Of a stretch of 64,000 nucleotides of DNA, positions 1 through 9,099 are shown one piece after another (position 1 is the first letter of the stretch; each line of letters starts with the position of its first letter). The notes beneath the pieces are model-generated. The model was not told the origin of the DNA, ran no database searches, and saw nothing but the letters and a program-made list of their open reading frames with translations. Source of the stretch: Verrucomicrobiales bacterium (GTDB lineage: Bacteria > Verrucomicrobiota > Verrucomicrobiia > Verrucomicrobiales > DEV007); the NCBI GenBank assembly GCA_029233965.1, contig JARGOP010000010.1, positions 40,768 to 104,767 on the forward strand, given 5' to 3'. Both the position numbers and the translations under genes were made by a program.

Positions 1-33
1 CGATGAAACGGAAGGAGTGAAGTTCGTCTCCGG

Positions 34-2445
34 CTACAGCACTCCCTGCCTTCTTCTCACGACCCATTCTCCGACGAAGAAGGCAAGAGCGAGGAGAAAC
101 AGCCATGGGGTGTGCCAGAGAGGGTGCTGGCGGACTTCGGAGACGGGGAGGTCGAGTTTTTCGAGGAGGCCGGGAAGTTGATCGACCCCGGTGAGCTCGA
201 GGAGTTGTCCTCCGGTGAGGTCGGCGATGGCCTGCAGTTGCGCGAGGTTGGGGCCGAGTCCGGCGAACTCGTTGGCCTCAGCATTGAGGGCGCGGGCCAC
301 TTCGTCCCGGCCGATCTCGACGCCATCCCCGTCGACGACTGTGGCCTCGATGCGGTAGCCCCTGCTTTCTTCGGACGCGTATTCGGCTGTGAATAGACCG
401 GGCTCATTGAGCGATGGTTCGGCAGTGATGAGCGTGTTTTTGCCCTCGCGGTCGGTCACGGTGAGAAGGACGGTGGCGTTGTCCTGTGGCTCGAAGTCTT
501 TCTCACGGACGCGAACGGAGAGTTTGGTCAGGGGGATGCCGCCGGGATCGATTTCCTCCTTTTCCAGGCTGACGCGGGCGGGGACTTCGGTGACGCCCCA
601 TCGCAGGAGCTGGCGCCAGGTTTTTCCGAGGGCTCCCTGTTGTTCGGCGTCTTTCATGCCCCAGCGCCAGAAGTCGCCAATGGTCACCGCTGCGGTTTTC
701 CCTTCGCCGTAGCGTTGTGTGATGATGGCAGGCAGGGACCGCTCTTCACTGTCGTTTACGGTAGCGAGGACACTGGCGCCGGGTTTGATCGCCCGGATCT
801 GATTGACGGCGAAAAAGGGCGTCATGTAGGCGAGGCGATTGTACTCCTCTTCCTGACTTGCACGGAGTCGCATCCAGGATTCGAGCCAGCCCTCGCGGGT
901 GAGATTGAAGGCCGCTTCGAGCGAAGGAGCACCACGCCCGAGGTCTTCGAGGTAGACGGGGAGAAGGCGGCCGATGGGAGTGTTTTCCCATCCTCCGGCC
1001 TGAAAGGATTCCTGTCCCCCTAACATAATCACGGTTCCGCCGCGCCGGGTCACGAAGCGGTCGACGAGTTCCTGCTGCTCCTGCGTGAACTGTTCGGCCT
1101 CGACGTCGTCGAAAATGATCGCGCGGTAGCGGGGGAAGAGATCCTCCTCGGCTTTGGGGAATCCGTTTCGCAATTCCTCCGGTCCCGAAGTGTTGAGACG
1201 GACAAAGACCGGTTCGTCGTAGCGCTGGGTTTCCTCCGGGATGTCACTTTGGAAGCCGCGGAAGAGCGGATTGCTGCTTTCACCGGTGCGGCCGCGCCAT
1301 TCAAATTTCGGCTCGCGCTTCGCAATGCGGATAAGTCCGACGAGATCAATCTCGGCGTCCTGCGACAAGGCACGACGGAGGAACTTGTATTCCCAGTTGG
1401 GCCGCCCGCTTACATAGAGGATGCGATAGGGGCCGGAACCCTGGTTGACGACGACTTCCTGTTGGTTGTTCCGGTCGGTGAGCTCGGGCTTCGGCTCAGT
1501 GGCTGTGTCTTCGATCCGGACTTTGAGAAAGGAAACGCCGGGAGGAATCGCGGCGAGTCGCAGTCGCACCGGCAGAGTCTGGTCTCCGATGTTCGCGGGA
1601 AAGACGACTTCCTTCCGGCCGATCTCTTCATCGTTCTCGTTGCTGACGACCACGGCAGCGGTAGTGCCTGCCTTTCCGATCGAGCGCGCGGCGACGGTGA
1701 GAGAAACACGGGCATCCTCGAAGGGGCTGGTCTCGACGTCGATGTTCCCCAGGGCAAGATCGTGCGCTTCGGGGTTCGGCTCGCCGATGACGACCGGATA
1801 GATCGGTGCGGTTTTTTCCCCGTTCTCTTTCAAGTCGGCGAGCCATTGCGCAAGCGCGGCGGCATCCGTCGCATTGCCATCGGTAAGGACGACGGTCGCG
1901 GCAAGAGGGCGATTCTGAAAACGCTGGCTGATGCCGGCGAGGGCATTGCCGAGCTGGGAGTTCGGACGATCAAATTCGAGGTCGTGAAAGTCGGTTGTCC
2001 GGCGCAGGGTCCGGTCGAAGAGGAAGGTCTGGAGACGGAAGGTATCGCCGAGAGATTCGATCCAGTCGGGGAAGAGGGTGGGGTCATCGGTCGTAAGCGC
2101 TTCTTTTAACTGAGCTGAGGAGAGTTGCTCCTCAGCGGAAAGGGGAATGGCGAGACCCGATGAGTTGTCGGCGAGAATGACGAGGTCGTTCGCGTTCTTT
2201 TTCGGCTGCTCTTCGAGATGGACGGGCTCCATCAGGGCGAGGGCAAGGAGGACGAGTCCAACCGCTTTGAGCGCAAGCGCGAACCACTTGCTTCCGCCCC
2301 GCAGAGGTGAGTTTCGATAGCTCAGGAAGAGCACGAGAAGAGAACCGGCGCCGAGGGTGATGGCGACCCAGCCCCAGGACTCGTTGGCGAACGCGATCGT
2401 AGCCAGGGGAAGCGGGGACAGCGAAATGAGGAAAAAATCGGGCAT
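34..2445 (-). CDS. VWA / glutamine-amidotransferase-like membrane protein
   Basis: An 803-residue membrane protein of the large VWA type found with BatA-like genes. Two membrane segments lie near residues 25-43 and 53-72, and a third closes the protein (about 780-797, followed by RRR). A von Willebrand A-like fold starts at about 87; its metal site reads D93-N-S95-S-G97, so the last Ser of DxSxS is missing and metal binding may be weakened. A class I amidotransferase-like region follows (RILYVSGRPNWE near 345, then GGTVIMLGGQESF). The C-terminal part looks like immunoglobulin-type strands. It lies 29 bases after the DUF4175-like gene and is probably co-transcribed with it. The substrate and partner are unknown; the BatA/MoxR family link suggests an envelope-maturation or stress role (inference). 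Confidence 0.72.
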   Translation of the reverse strand: MPDFFLISLSPLPLATIAFANESWGWVAITLGAGSLLVLFLSYRNSPLRGGSKWFALALKAVGLVLLALALMEPVHLEEQPKKNANDLVILADNSSGLAIPLSAEEQLSSAQLKEALTTDDPTLFPDWIESLGDTFRLQTFLFDRTLRRTTDFHDLEFDRPNSQLGNALAGISQRFQNRPLAATVVLTDGNATDAAALAQWLADLKENGEKTAPIYPVVIGEPNPEAHDLALGNIDVETSPFEDARVSLTVAARSIGKAGTTAAVVVSNENDEEIGRKEVVFPANIGDQTLPVRLRLAAIPPGVSFLKVRIEDTATEPKPELTDRNNQQEVVVNQGSGPYRILYVSGRPNWEYKFLRRALSQDAEIDLVGLIRIAKREPKFEWRGRTGESSNPLFRGFQSDIPEETQRYDEPVFVRLNTSGPEELRNGFPKAEEDLFPRYRAIIFDDVEAEQFTQEQQELVDRFVTRRGGTVIMLGGQESFQAGGWENTPIGRLLPVYLEDLGRGAPSLEAAFNLTREGWLESWMRLRASQEEEYNRLAYMTPFFAVNQIRAIKPGASVLATVNDSEERSLPAIITQRYGEGKTAAVTIGDFWRWGMKDAEQQGALGKTWRQLLRWGVTEVPARVSLEKEEIDPGGIPLTKLSVRVREKDFEPQDNATVLLTVTDREGKNTLITAEPSLNEPGLFTAEYASEESRGYRIEATVVDGDGVEIGRDEVARALNAEANEFAGLGPNLAQLQAIADLTGGQLLELTGVDQLPGLLEKLDLPVSEVRQHPLWHTPWLFLLALAFFVGEWVVRRRQGVL

Positions 2446-2474
2446 GGTCGAAACGATAGGGCAGTCTGCAGGAA

Positions 2475-5400
2475 TCAGTTGCCTGAACCAAGCTCTTCGT
2501 AATAGCGTCGCACGAGGTCGCGGAATTCGGAGGGGACCGGATCGCGATCAATCGGGGAGATCGGATTTTCCCTATTCAATTTGGCGATCTCCTCGCTGAG
2601 GCGCTGGCGCAGCTCGATGAGTGGCAGGGTGATGCGCTGATCGATCGCACCGGCGCCGGGGGGGAGATTGTCGCGACTGAAATCGACCCGCATCTCGCGG
2701 GCATTGTCGGCGACGCGGGCGGCCTGATTCCTGAGGTCTTCCTGCGGGATCATTTCTTCGATGTTGCCGAGGCGGTCGCGAAACTCTTTGTAGCCTTCGC
2801 CGGTGATGGGGCCGGGTTGACGCTCCTCGGACGGCTGGTTGAAGAAAAGGGGAGCGGCAGTTTTTCCGTTTCCGTTCGGGACACTGCTGCCGCGATCATC
2901 TCCGCCGAGGCTGAGGGATCCACCGCCGCCACGGGGACCGCTTCCGGCGATGCTTTCGCCTTCGGATGGCTCACCGCTTTCGCCTTCGCCCTGTCCTTTT
3001 CCTTTGCCCTGACCTTTTCCCTTTTCGCCACCTTCGCCGGGCGTTTCACCTTCGCCCTGACCGGGTCCGGGCTGGCCACTTTCGGCGAGAGAGCCTTCGC
3101 CTTGTCCCTGACCCTTGCCTTTCCCTTTGCCGGGTTGCCCGCTTTGGCTTTGGCTCTCGCCCTCACCCTCACCCTCACCTTCTCCGGGAGTTTCTCCTTT
3201 GCCGACCATTTTGCCCTTTTCTTCCCCTTTGCCTTTTCCCTGTCCGGGTTTTTCGCCCGGCTGCTCCCCGTTCCCGGGTTTTCCTTCACCGGGTTCGTTG
3301 GAAGCCTGTTGGCCTTCGCTTCCTTCTTCCTGCGGCTGACCTTCGCCCTGACCTGCCTGCGGGCTGGATTCAGACTCTCCCGGTGCCTGACCCTGTTGAC
3401 CTTCGGAGGATGCTTCCCCTTCCTTTTGAGCGAGTTGCCGGGCTTCCTGCTTGCTCTCTTCGATGAGACGATCGAGTTCGGATCGCGCGAGACGGAGGGC
3501 GTCGCCTTCGTTCCCGAGTACCTTCTCGGCAGCGGCTTCGACCTGTTCCTTCAGCTCGTCGATGCCGCGGGTCGCCGCCTCCTGAGGCTCGAGCGCCTGG
3601 GTCGGGCGGTTGTAAAAGGTGTAGTCGCGGGCCTCTTCGAGTGAGTCCTGAACCCCGTTCATCATGGTGCTGCGGACCGCGTCGTAGAGTGAGTCCGAGA
3701 GAATGGGCTCGGAGGGCTCAGCCTGTTCGCTGAGACTCTTCATTTCTTCGACGATATCGCTCAGTTCGTTGGCCTGATTGCTGATCTCTTGCGCGAGTTG
3801 GCTTCGCTTGAGCTGACCCTCAGTCGAGAGTGTGTCTTCCGCGTCGGGGGCGGCGAGTTCGTTGAGGGTTTCGCTGATGCTCTCCTGATTTTCCGCGAGG
3901 TCGCGGGCGCGCTGGCGCAGTCCGCGCAATTCCTCGGCAAACTTCTTCGAAGTGCGCTCGCGGAATTCCTCTTCCATTTCCTTGAGTTCCTCCTCAGCCC
4001 GGGTCGCGGAGTTGGCCGCATCGGCGAGTTCTCCGGCCTCGAGTTTTTCAGCCGTTTCCTGAATGTTCTCGCGGGTTTCTTCGAGCTTCTCTTTTTCCTC
4101 GCTCATGTTGGCGCGGTTCTCATCGGAGTCCATGCGTTCAGAGAGGTCATCGACTTCGCGAAGGAGATCGCGCTGTTCTTCCTGCAATCGTTTCAGCTGG
4201 CGCTCAATCTCGGCGCGCTCCTCTTCGTTTGCATTCTGGAGTTGCTCTTCGAGTTCCTTGATCTTCTCAGCGATGGCCTCCTGACGACGGGCGAGTTCCT
4301 TGAGGCGGTTGAGGACGGCGAGGTTCTCCTTTTGCTCGGCGGTGGCCTGCTCCTGCTGAGCCTGGGATTGCTCTTCGTATTTGAGTTCGTTTTGTTTGAG
4401 CTCAAGATTCATGTTTCGCTGTTCCTGCTGAGAGCCCTGGCCCTGGCTCGGCTGCTTTGACATGGAGATCTCGGACTCGCGATCACGGGCTTCGAGGAGC
4501 TTCGCGAAAACGGCCCGGGCGGTTTGGTGTGCGGGGCTGATGAGCGCTCCGTTGCGCTCATTCGCGGCGAGAAGGAATTCCTCTGACGCCTGTTGCATGA
4601 GCACTTTGGCCGCTTCGTAAATTTCTTTGAGTTCCGGATCCTCCACTTTCGCGAGGACCGGTTCGATCATGGAAAGCACGATGAGCTGAGATTCCTGCAC
4701 GACATCAAGGTCACCGGCGAGAGATTCGAAGGGACGGTTCAGGTCGTGGTAGCGACGGAGTTTCCAGGCAGCGTTGATGACCTCTTTCTGAAGTTTGAGG
4801 AGTTCACCGGAGTCTCCCTGCTGCTCGCCGGGCTGTCCGGACTGGGGCTGGCCTTCGCGGATGATTTCCTCGAAGAAACGGACTTCGGCAAAAAACATGT
4901 CACTGGTGGTGCGGCGGACTTTGCCTTCGCGGTCGAGGTCTTCGGCCCAGAAGTAGTACGTGATGAGATCGCGCGGCTCGGCACCGAGTTCCTCGATGTC
5001 GATGAAGGTGGAAAGCTCATGCGTCTCCTCTCCGGCGAGCGATTCTTCCGAGAGGACAATTTCGGTTTCCTCTTCCCCTAACTGATACGCAAAACCGACG
5101 CGCTCGATCTGGACATCGTCCCAGGCTTCGCCTTCGATGGGCAGCTCCTGAACGGCGGAAACCTCAAAGTCGCGTCCGGGAAACGTGAGTTTCAATTCGG
5201 GCGGCTCGTTGCGCTTCACATTGACCGTGAACCACGGAGGCTGCTTGTTTCCGCGATCTTTCCCGTCGACGAGATGAAGCCGGTAGCGCTGCGACTCAAG
5301 AGGGTTATGTGTCGCTCTCAAGAGGGTCGGGTCTTCGGAATCGGGAATGAGCGGGATGGAGGTTTCGTCCTCTCCGAAAAGCTCGGCCGCAGCGAGAGGT

Positions 5401-6362
5401 TTGTTCACGCGGATCTTCCAATCGACGCGGGAATCTTCCATCACCGTGATCTTCTGTGTGTCGAGTTTTTCCTCCGGTTCACGATTCAGATAGGCGGGCG
5501 GAGTAATGAGAGCATCGGCCTGAACGAGGACTGGAAATTCAAAGACGTCGATTTTGAACTCGTCGGATGATTTGTCTTCGAAGCGAACTTCGTAATCGCT
5601 TTCGAGGATGACCTTCGGGAGGAGCGCCGAGAAGACGCTGTCATCGAGACCAACCGTCATCGGGATCTTTCGCTCACCGTCCGCATTGTTCACGACGAGC
5701 ATTGCGGTGGCGGGAGCGCGATCAGGGAAACTGGCTTCGATTACGAGCCGCGAGCCTTTTTCGATTTCGACGTCGCCGGGAAGAACGGAGACGGTGAGTT
5801 CAGCGAGTTTTTTCGGAGCCGGCTTGAGCTCTTCCGGGGCAACCTGGACGAGGTTACCCGCGCCCGGGGCATGCCCGAGGAGGAACCAGATCGAGAGGCA
5901 GAATCCAATCACGGCGGCGAGTTGACCCCAGCCGGTGAGGGCGAGGCGCTTTGCCGAAACCTGACGCACCCACTGATGCTTGATGGCATGCTCCGAGACG
6001 TCGGACATGAGGCGACGCTGAAGAAAGGAGAGTTCCCCTCCGGGTTCGACCTTCTGATCCATCGCTGCGAGAAGCGCTGCCTGGAGGTCAGGGTGACTTT
6101 CTTCGACCTGTTTAGCCAGAGTTCGCAGGTCAGGCTTTCTCCCTGCGCGGACAATGCCGGTGATCGAGACGATGGAAAGGAGGGCCATCCACCCGAGGAT
6201 CAAGGGCCATGACCACCAGTCGGTCCAGATCGCGAGCCCGAGAAGAATGAGAAACCCGAGAGCGCCGGCATTGAGAACCGCAATCGTGATCCGTCGACGG
6301 CGGAGTTGAATCTCGGCTTCGAGGACCGGATGCAGACATTTGGCAAGGAGAGTCTCAATCAT
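2475..6362 (-). CDS. DUF4175-like giant coiled-coil membrane protein with Gly/Glu/Lys/Gln tract
   Basis: A 1295-residue protein. Two membrane segments lie at about 27-70 and a third at about 148-166, followed by a beta-rich extracytoplasmic-looking region (about 180-490). A long charged coiled coil runs from roughly 640 to 890. A low-complexity stretch of Gly, Glu, Lys, Gln, Pro and Ser follows (about 970-1140), then a compact C-terminal helical domain ending in YYEELGSGN. This layout matches what I know as DUF4175 proteins, usually encoded with BatA/VWA genes. The start is ATG and lies 19 bases after the stop of the BatA gene, so the three genes look like one operon. Function is not established. 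The architecture suggests a membrane-anchored scaffold with a disordered spacer. Confidence 0.65.
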   Translation of the reverse strand: MIETLLAKCLHPVLEAEIQLRRRRITIAVLNAGALGFLILLGLAIWTDWWSWPLILGWMALLSIVSITGIVRAGRKPDLRTLAKQVEESHPDLQAALLAAMDQKVEPGGELSFLQRRLMSDVSEHAIKHQWVRQVSAKRLALTGWGQLAAVIGFCLSIWFLLGHAPGAGNLVQVAPEELKPAPKKLAELTVSVLPGDVEIEKGSRLVIEASFPDRAPATAMLVVNNADGERKIPMTVGLDDSVFSALLPKVILESDYEVRFEDKSSDEFKIDVFEFPVLVQADALITPPAYLNREPEEKLDTQKITVMEDSRVDWKIRVNKPLAAAELFGEDETSIPLIPDSEDPTLLRATHNPLESQRYRLHLVDGKDRGNKQPPWFTVNVKRNEPPELKLTFPGRDFEVSAVQELPIEGEAWDDVQIERVGFAYQLGEEETEIVLSEESLAGEETHELSTFIDIEELGAEPRDLITYYFWAEDLDREGKVRRTTSDMFFAEVRFFEEIIREGQPQSGQPGEQQGDSGELLKLQKEVINAAWKLRRYHDLNRPFESLAGDLDVVQESQLIVLSMIEPVLAKVEDPELKEIYEAAKVLMQQASEEFLLAANERNGALISPAHQTARAVFAKLLEARDRESEISMSKQPSQGQGSQQEQRNMNLELKQNELKYEEQSQAQQEQATAEQKENLAVLNRLKELARRQEAIAEKIKELEEQLQNANEEERAEIERQLKRLQEEQRDLLREVDDLSERMDSDENRANMSEEKEKLEETRENIQETAEKLEAGELADAANSATRAEEELKEMEEEFRERTSKKFAEELRGLRQRARDLAENQESISETLNELAAPDAEDTLSTEGQLKRSQLAQEISNQANELSDIVEEMKSLSEQAEPSEPILSDSLYDAVRSTMMNGVQDSLEEARDYTFYNRPTQALEPQEAATRGIDELKEQVEAAAEKVLGNEGDALRLARSELDRLIEESKQEARQLAQKEGEASSEGQQGQAPGESESSPQAGQGEGQPQEEGSEGQQASNEPGEGKPGNGEQPGEKPGQGKGKGEEKGKMVGKGETPGEGEGEGEGESQSQSGQPGKGKGKGQGQGEGSLAESGQPGPGQGEGETPGEGGEKGKGQGKGKGQGEGESGEPSEGESIAGSGPRGGGGSLSLGGDDRGSSVPNGNGKTAAPLFFNQPSEERQPGPITGEGYKEFRDRLGNIEEMIPQEDLRNQAARVADNAREMRVDFSRDNLPPGAGAIDQRITLPLIELRQRLSEEIAKLNRENPISPIDRDPVPSEFRDLVRRYYEELGSGN
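2950..3450. repeat. Low-complexity coding repeat (GKGQGEGE-type)
   Basis: Degenerate tandem codons inside the DUF4175-like gene encode short runs such as GKGKGQGQGEG and GEGEGEGE. The repeats are imperfect and in frame, so they are likely to vary in length between strains. Long open frames on the opposite strand here come from the codon pattern and are not genes. Confidence 0.8.
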
Positions 6363-6381
6363 GGTTTCCGGTGGTGTGGAG

Positions 6382-8394
6382 TTACGTTGCAGGAGCAGGG
6401 CTCGTGCCGTCCTGCTTCGCGGCGCGATGGCGTTTCAAAGGAGATCCTGCGACCCAGGATTCGATGATCAGTAAAAGGAGGACGACGAGAATGATCCATT
6501 TCCAGAGTTTCTGGTTGTCCTCTTTTTCAACCGACTCGAGGCGCGCGAGTTGCGTTTCAGTGAGCTGTTCTCTGGCGATTTCTTCGGAGAGATCAATCAG
6601 CGGAATGCCCCAGTCCGGGAAAACGGAGGCCGGATCGAAGGATTCGGTGATGCCCTCATTCGGGGCGAGGTTGACGGCTTTGAGCTGGGAACGCTCGTCT
6701 TCCGGAGTCTCATAGAAACCGGGTTTGCCGTATTCGGTTTCGCCGACGTAAAGCGTCGCAACAGAGCGGATGCTGAAGCCGGTGTGCTCGAAGATTGAGA
6801 AGAGGAGGGGGACAAATTTTGAGGAAAGGGCGAGCTGACTTTCGGAAGGCTCCCACCCTGACAAAAAGAGAAACGCAGCGCCGCTGCCGATGGTTTGCTC
6901 GACGAGGGCAGGTGACTCGCCGTCAAAGGTTGCGATCACTTTCGTTTCGGGGCCCGGCTCAACTCCGGCGAGGACGCGGTGTTTCCAGAAGCGGACTTTC
7001 GTAAAGTCACGGATCCGGGCGCGGGCGAAGGGTTGGAGGACGGGGTGATCGAAATCGAGATCGGCGAGGAGAGCGTAGTCTTTGCCTTCGGCTTCGCTCA
7101 GGGTCCAGTCCGCTTCGCCGGTGAGATTCGCAAGGGCATCGGAGCTGGCTTTGGCGGACGGAATCGCGATGACGAGCCCCCCCTCGCGGGCGAATGCCTG
7201 GAGGCGGGTGGCGGTATCTCCGGCCCAGGTTCCAGTGACGATGATGACTTCATTCTCCGCGAGTTGCGCTTCACTGAGGGATCCTGCTGCGGAGACGATC
7301 GGCTCCAGGGTCGGGGTTGGCTGGAGGGCGCGGCGCAGATAAAAAAGCGGCGAACCGGCCTCGTCGGAGACGCCCTCTTCGGAGAGAAGGAGGACGCGCA
7401 GGGGGCGGGCCGAAACAGGGGAAACGTAGATTTCGTTGTCGAAGGTGTGCGCGTCTCCCGTGATCTCAAGAATGCCGCGTGTCGCTCCGGCGGGGCGGGG
7501 AGCCGAAGTGAGAATGCGGCTCGTGCCGGGAGCGACGGTGGTCGGCATCGAGGTTTCGGGGAATCCTTTCCAACGCATTGTCGCTTCGGCGTTGTCGGAG
7601 TCAGCGGCGTTGCGTATGCGGACCCGGTAGACTTCCTCCTCTTCGACATTGGCCCGCGCCGGAGTCGCCGCGAGGTTGAGCGAGAGATTGCCGGGTGTTT
7701 CGGTAGCGAGCGGAATCGCGCGGACGGACACCTCTTCGGGCCAGGCCCCTGACTGGAGGAGGTCGCGCGAGGCACCTTCCTGGAAATCACTGATGACGAT
7801 GAGCTCGCGTCGGCTCACCGGTTTATCGGTATCCTCGGCGAGGAGAAGTTCAGCGCTTTGCATCATCGCGGCGCCGAGGTCGCTCCCGAGCCAACCGGCT
7901 TCGGCAGGGAGTTCATCGAAGGCAGCGGTGCGGGCGTTTTTCCCCATGGTTCCCCAGAGTGCAAAGTTGGCGGCGAGATCGAGTGATTCATCGAAGAAGG
8001 CCACGGCAAGATCGTCGCTGCCGTCGAACCTGGCGATCTCCTCTCTGGCGGTACGTTTTGCCTTTTCCCAGAGATCCTCGCGCTGCATCGAAGCGCTTCG
8101 GTCGATGAGGATCATGACTCGGGCGTGGGCGTCCTCTTCCCCGGGCAGGGAGAGGGATCGAAAGAAGGGGCGGCAGAAGGCGAGGGCGAGGAGAATGATT
8201 GCGAGACAGCGTAGCGCGAGGAGGAGCCATCGATCAAGACGGGTCCGGCGGGTGAGTCGCTCCGGGGTCTTCTCGAGAAAGAGGTGGGAGCTGAAGGGGA
8301 CATGCTCTTTCGGCGGACGTTTTCTCAAATGCAGGAGGATGGGCGCGGCGATGGCCAGCGCACCCAGCAGATAGAGAGGAAAGAGGAAACTCAA
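6382..8394 (-). CDS. BatA-type membrane protein with von Willebrand A domain
   Basis: A 670-residue protein starting with the typical BatA N-terminus: a membrane segment at about 4-22 (MSFLFPLYLLGALAIAAPIL), a short basic stretch (HLRKRPP), and a second segment at about 55-75. The VWA domain follows with an intact metal site D98-R-S100-A-S102. A membrane segment close to the C-terminus (about 633-652) leaves a short basic tail. In this family the VWA domain sits outside the cytoplasmic membrane and works with MoxR-type AAA ATPases and DUF58 proteins. Neither partner is in this window; they may lie beyond position 1. The gene follows fxsA by 54 bases and precedes the DUF4175-like gene by 19. 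Confidence 0.8.
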   Translation of the reverse strand: MSFLFPLYLLGALAIAAPILLHLRKRPPKEHVPFSSHLFLEKTPERLTRRTRLDRWLLLALRCLAIILLALAFCRPFFRSLSLPGEEDAHARVMILIDRSASMQREDLWEKAKRTAREEIARFDGSDDLAVAFFDESLDLAANFALWGTMGKNARTAAFDELPAEAGWLGSDLGAAMMQSAELLLAEDTDKPVSRRELIVISDFQEGASRDLLQSGAWPEEVSVRAIPLATETPGNLSLNLAATPARANVEEEEVYRVRIRNAADSDNAEATMRWKGFPETSMPTTVAPGTSRILTSAPRPAGATRGILEITGDAHTFDNEIYVSPVSARPLRVLLLSEEGVSDEAGSPLFYLRRALQPTPTLEPIVSAAGSLSEAQLAENEVIIVTGTWAGDTATRLQAFAREGGLVIAIPSAKASSDALANLTGEADWTLSEAEGKDYALLADLDFDHPVLQPFARARIRDFTKVRFWKHRVLAGVEPGPETKVIATFDGESPALVEQTIGSGAAFLFLSGWEPSESQLALSSKFVPLLFSIFEHTGFSIRSVATLYVGETEYGKPGFYETPEDERSQLKAVNLAPNEGITESFDPASVFPDWGIPLIDLSEEIAREQLTETQLARLESVEKEDNQKLWKWIILVVLLLLIIESWVAGSPLKRHRAAKQDGTSPAPAT

Positions 8395-8448
8395 AGCAGA
8401 AGTAAGATTGTCAGATTTCGGCGGGCGGCGCGAGGACGTTTTCGCGGA

Positions 8449-8943
8449 TCAGGAGGGGTCGGTCGTATCGCCGGTTCTACTCGAAGAGCGCGGGGAATCG
8501 TCAACGACTTCCGCTTCGATATTGATCACTTTGGAGGCACCCGGCTGAGGACGGGGAGCGCCCATGGTTTCGCCGACGACGGTGACTCGTCCGCTGAGGT
8601 AGGCCTTGGCGATGCTCTTTACGAAATCTCTTACGGTCGGAACGAGGAGGGAAAATCCGATCGCGTCGGTGAGGAACCCGGGGGTGAGGAGAACGGCGCC
8701 GGCGATCAGAATGAGAAGACCATCCATGACTTCTTCATGGGGGAGGCGCCCCTGCGAGAGGGCCGCCTGGTATTTGGTCAAGGCCTTGAGACCCTGGGAT
8801 TTGGTCAGCCAGGCACCGAGAACCGCGGTGATGACAATGATTGCGAGCGTCGTCGGGATGCCGATTTTCGAGCCCAGCATCAGAAAAATGCAGAGTTCGA
8901 GGACCGGAATGGTGATGAAAAGAATGAGGAGTCGGGCAAACAT
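8449..8943 (-). CDS. fxsA: FxsA family cytoplasmic-membrane protein
   Basis: A 164-residue protein with the FxsA pattern: a membrane segment at the N-terminus (ITIPVLELCIFLMLGSKIG), a second (TLAIIVITAVLGAWL) followed by KSQGLKA, and the conserved GAVLLTPGFLTDAIGFSLLV block near residues 80-100. The C-terminal ~50 residues are polar. FxsA relieves F-plasmid exclusion of phage T7 in E. coli; its normal role is unclear. It is 54 bases upstream of the BatA gene in the same direction and may lead that operon. Confidence 0.88.
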   Translation of the reverse strand: MFARLLILFITIPVLELCIFLMLGSKIGIPTTLAIIVITAVLGAWLTKSQGLKALTKYQAALSQGRLPHEEVMDGLLILIAGAVLLTPGFLTDAIGFSLLVPTVRDFVKSIAKAYLSGRVTVVGETMGAPRPQPGASKVINIEAEVVDDSPRSSSRTGDTTDPS

Positions 8944-9099
8944 AGTTACAATTAGTTACGGCTTAGACGGTGAAACCGTAGCAGGAGTTCAAAAGGAGGC
9001 TCGTGGTTGTGGGTCAAAGATCCTTTCCATTTTCCCGGAGGGGGAAATGGAAAGGTTTTCGGGGATAAGGAAAAAGAGCAGGAAAATGAAAAAGAGTCT

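Noticed and set aside
2817..3644. Long plus-strand open frames opposite the Gly/Glu/Lys tract
   Set aside because: They mirror the low-complexity codons of the DUF4175-like gene, give Phe/Ala/Leu-rich nonsense and have no start context.
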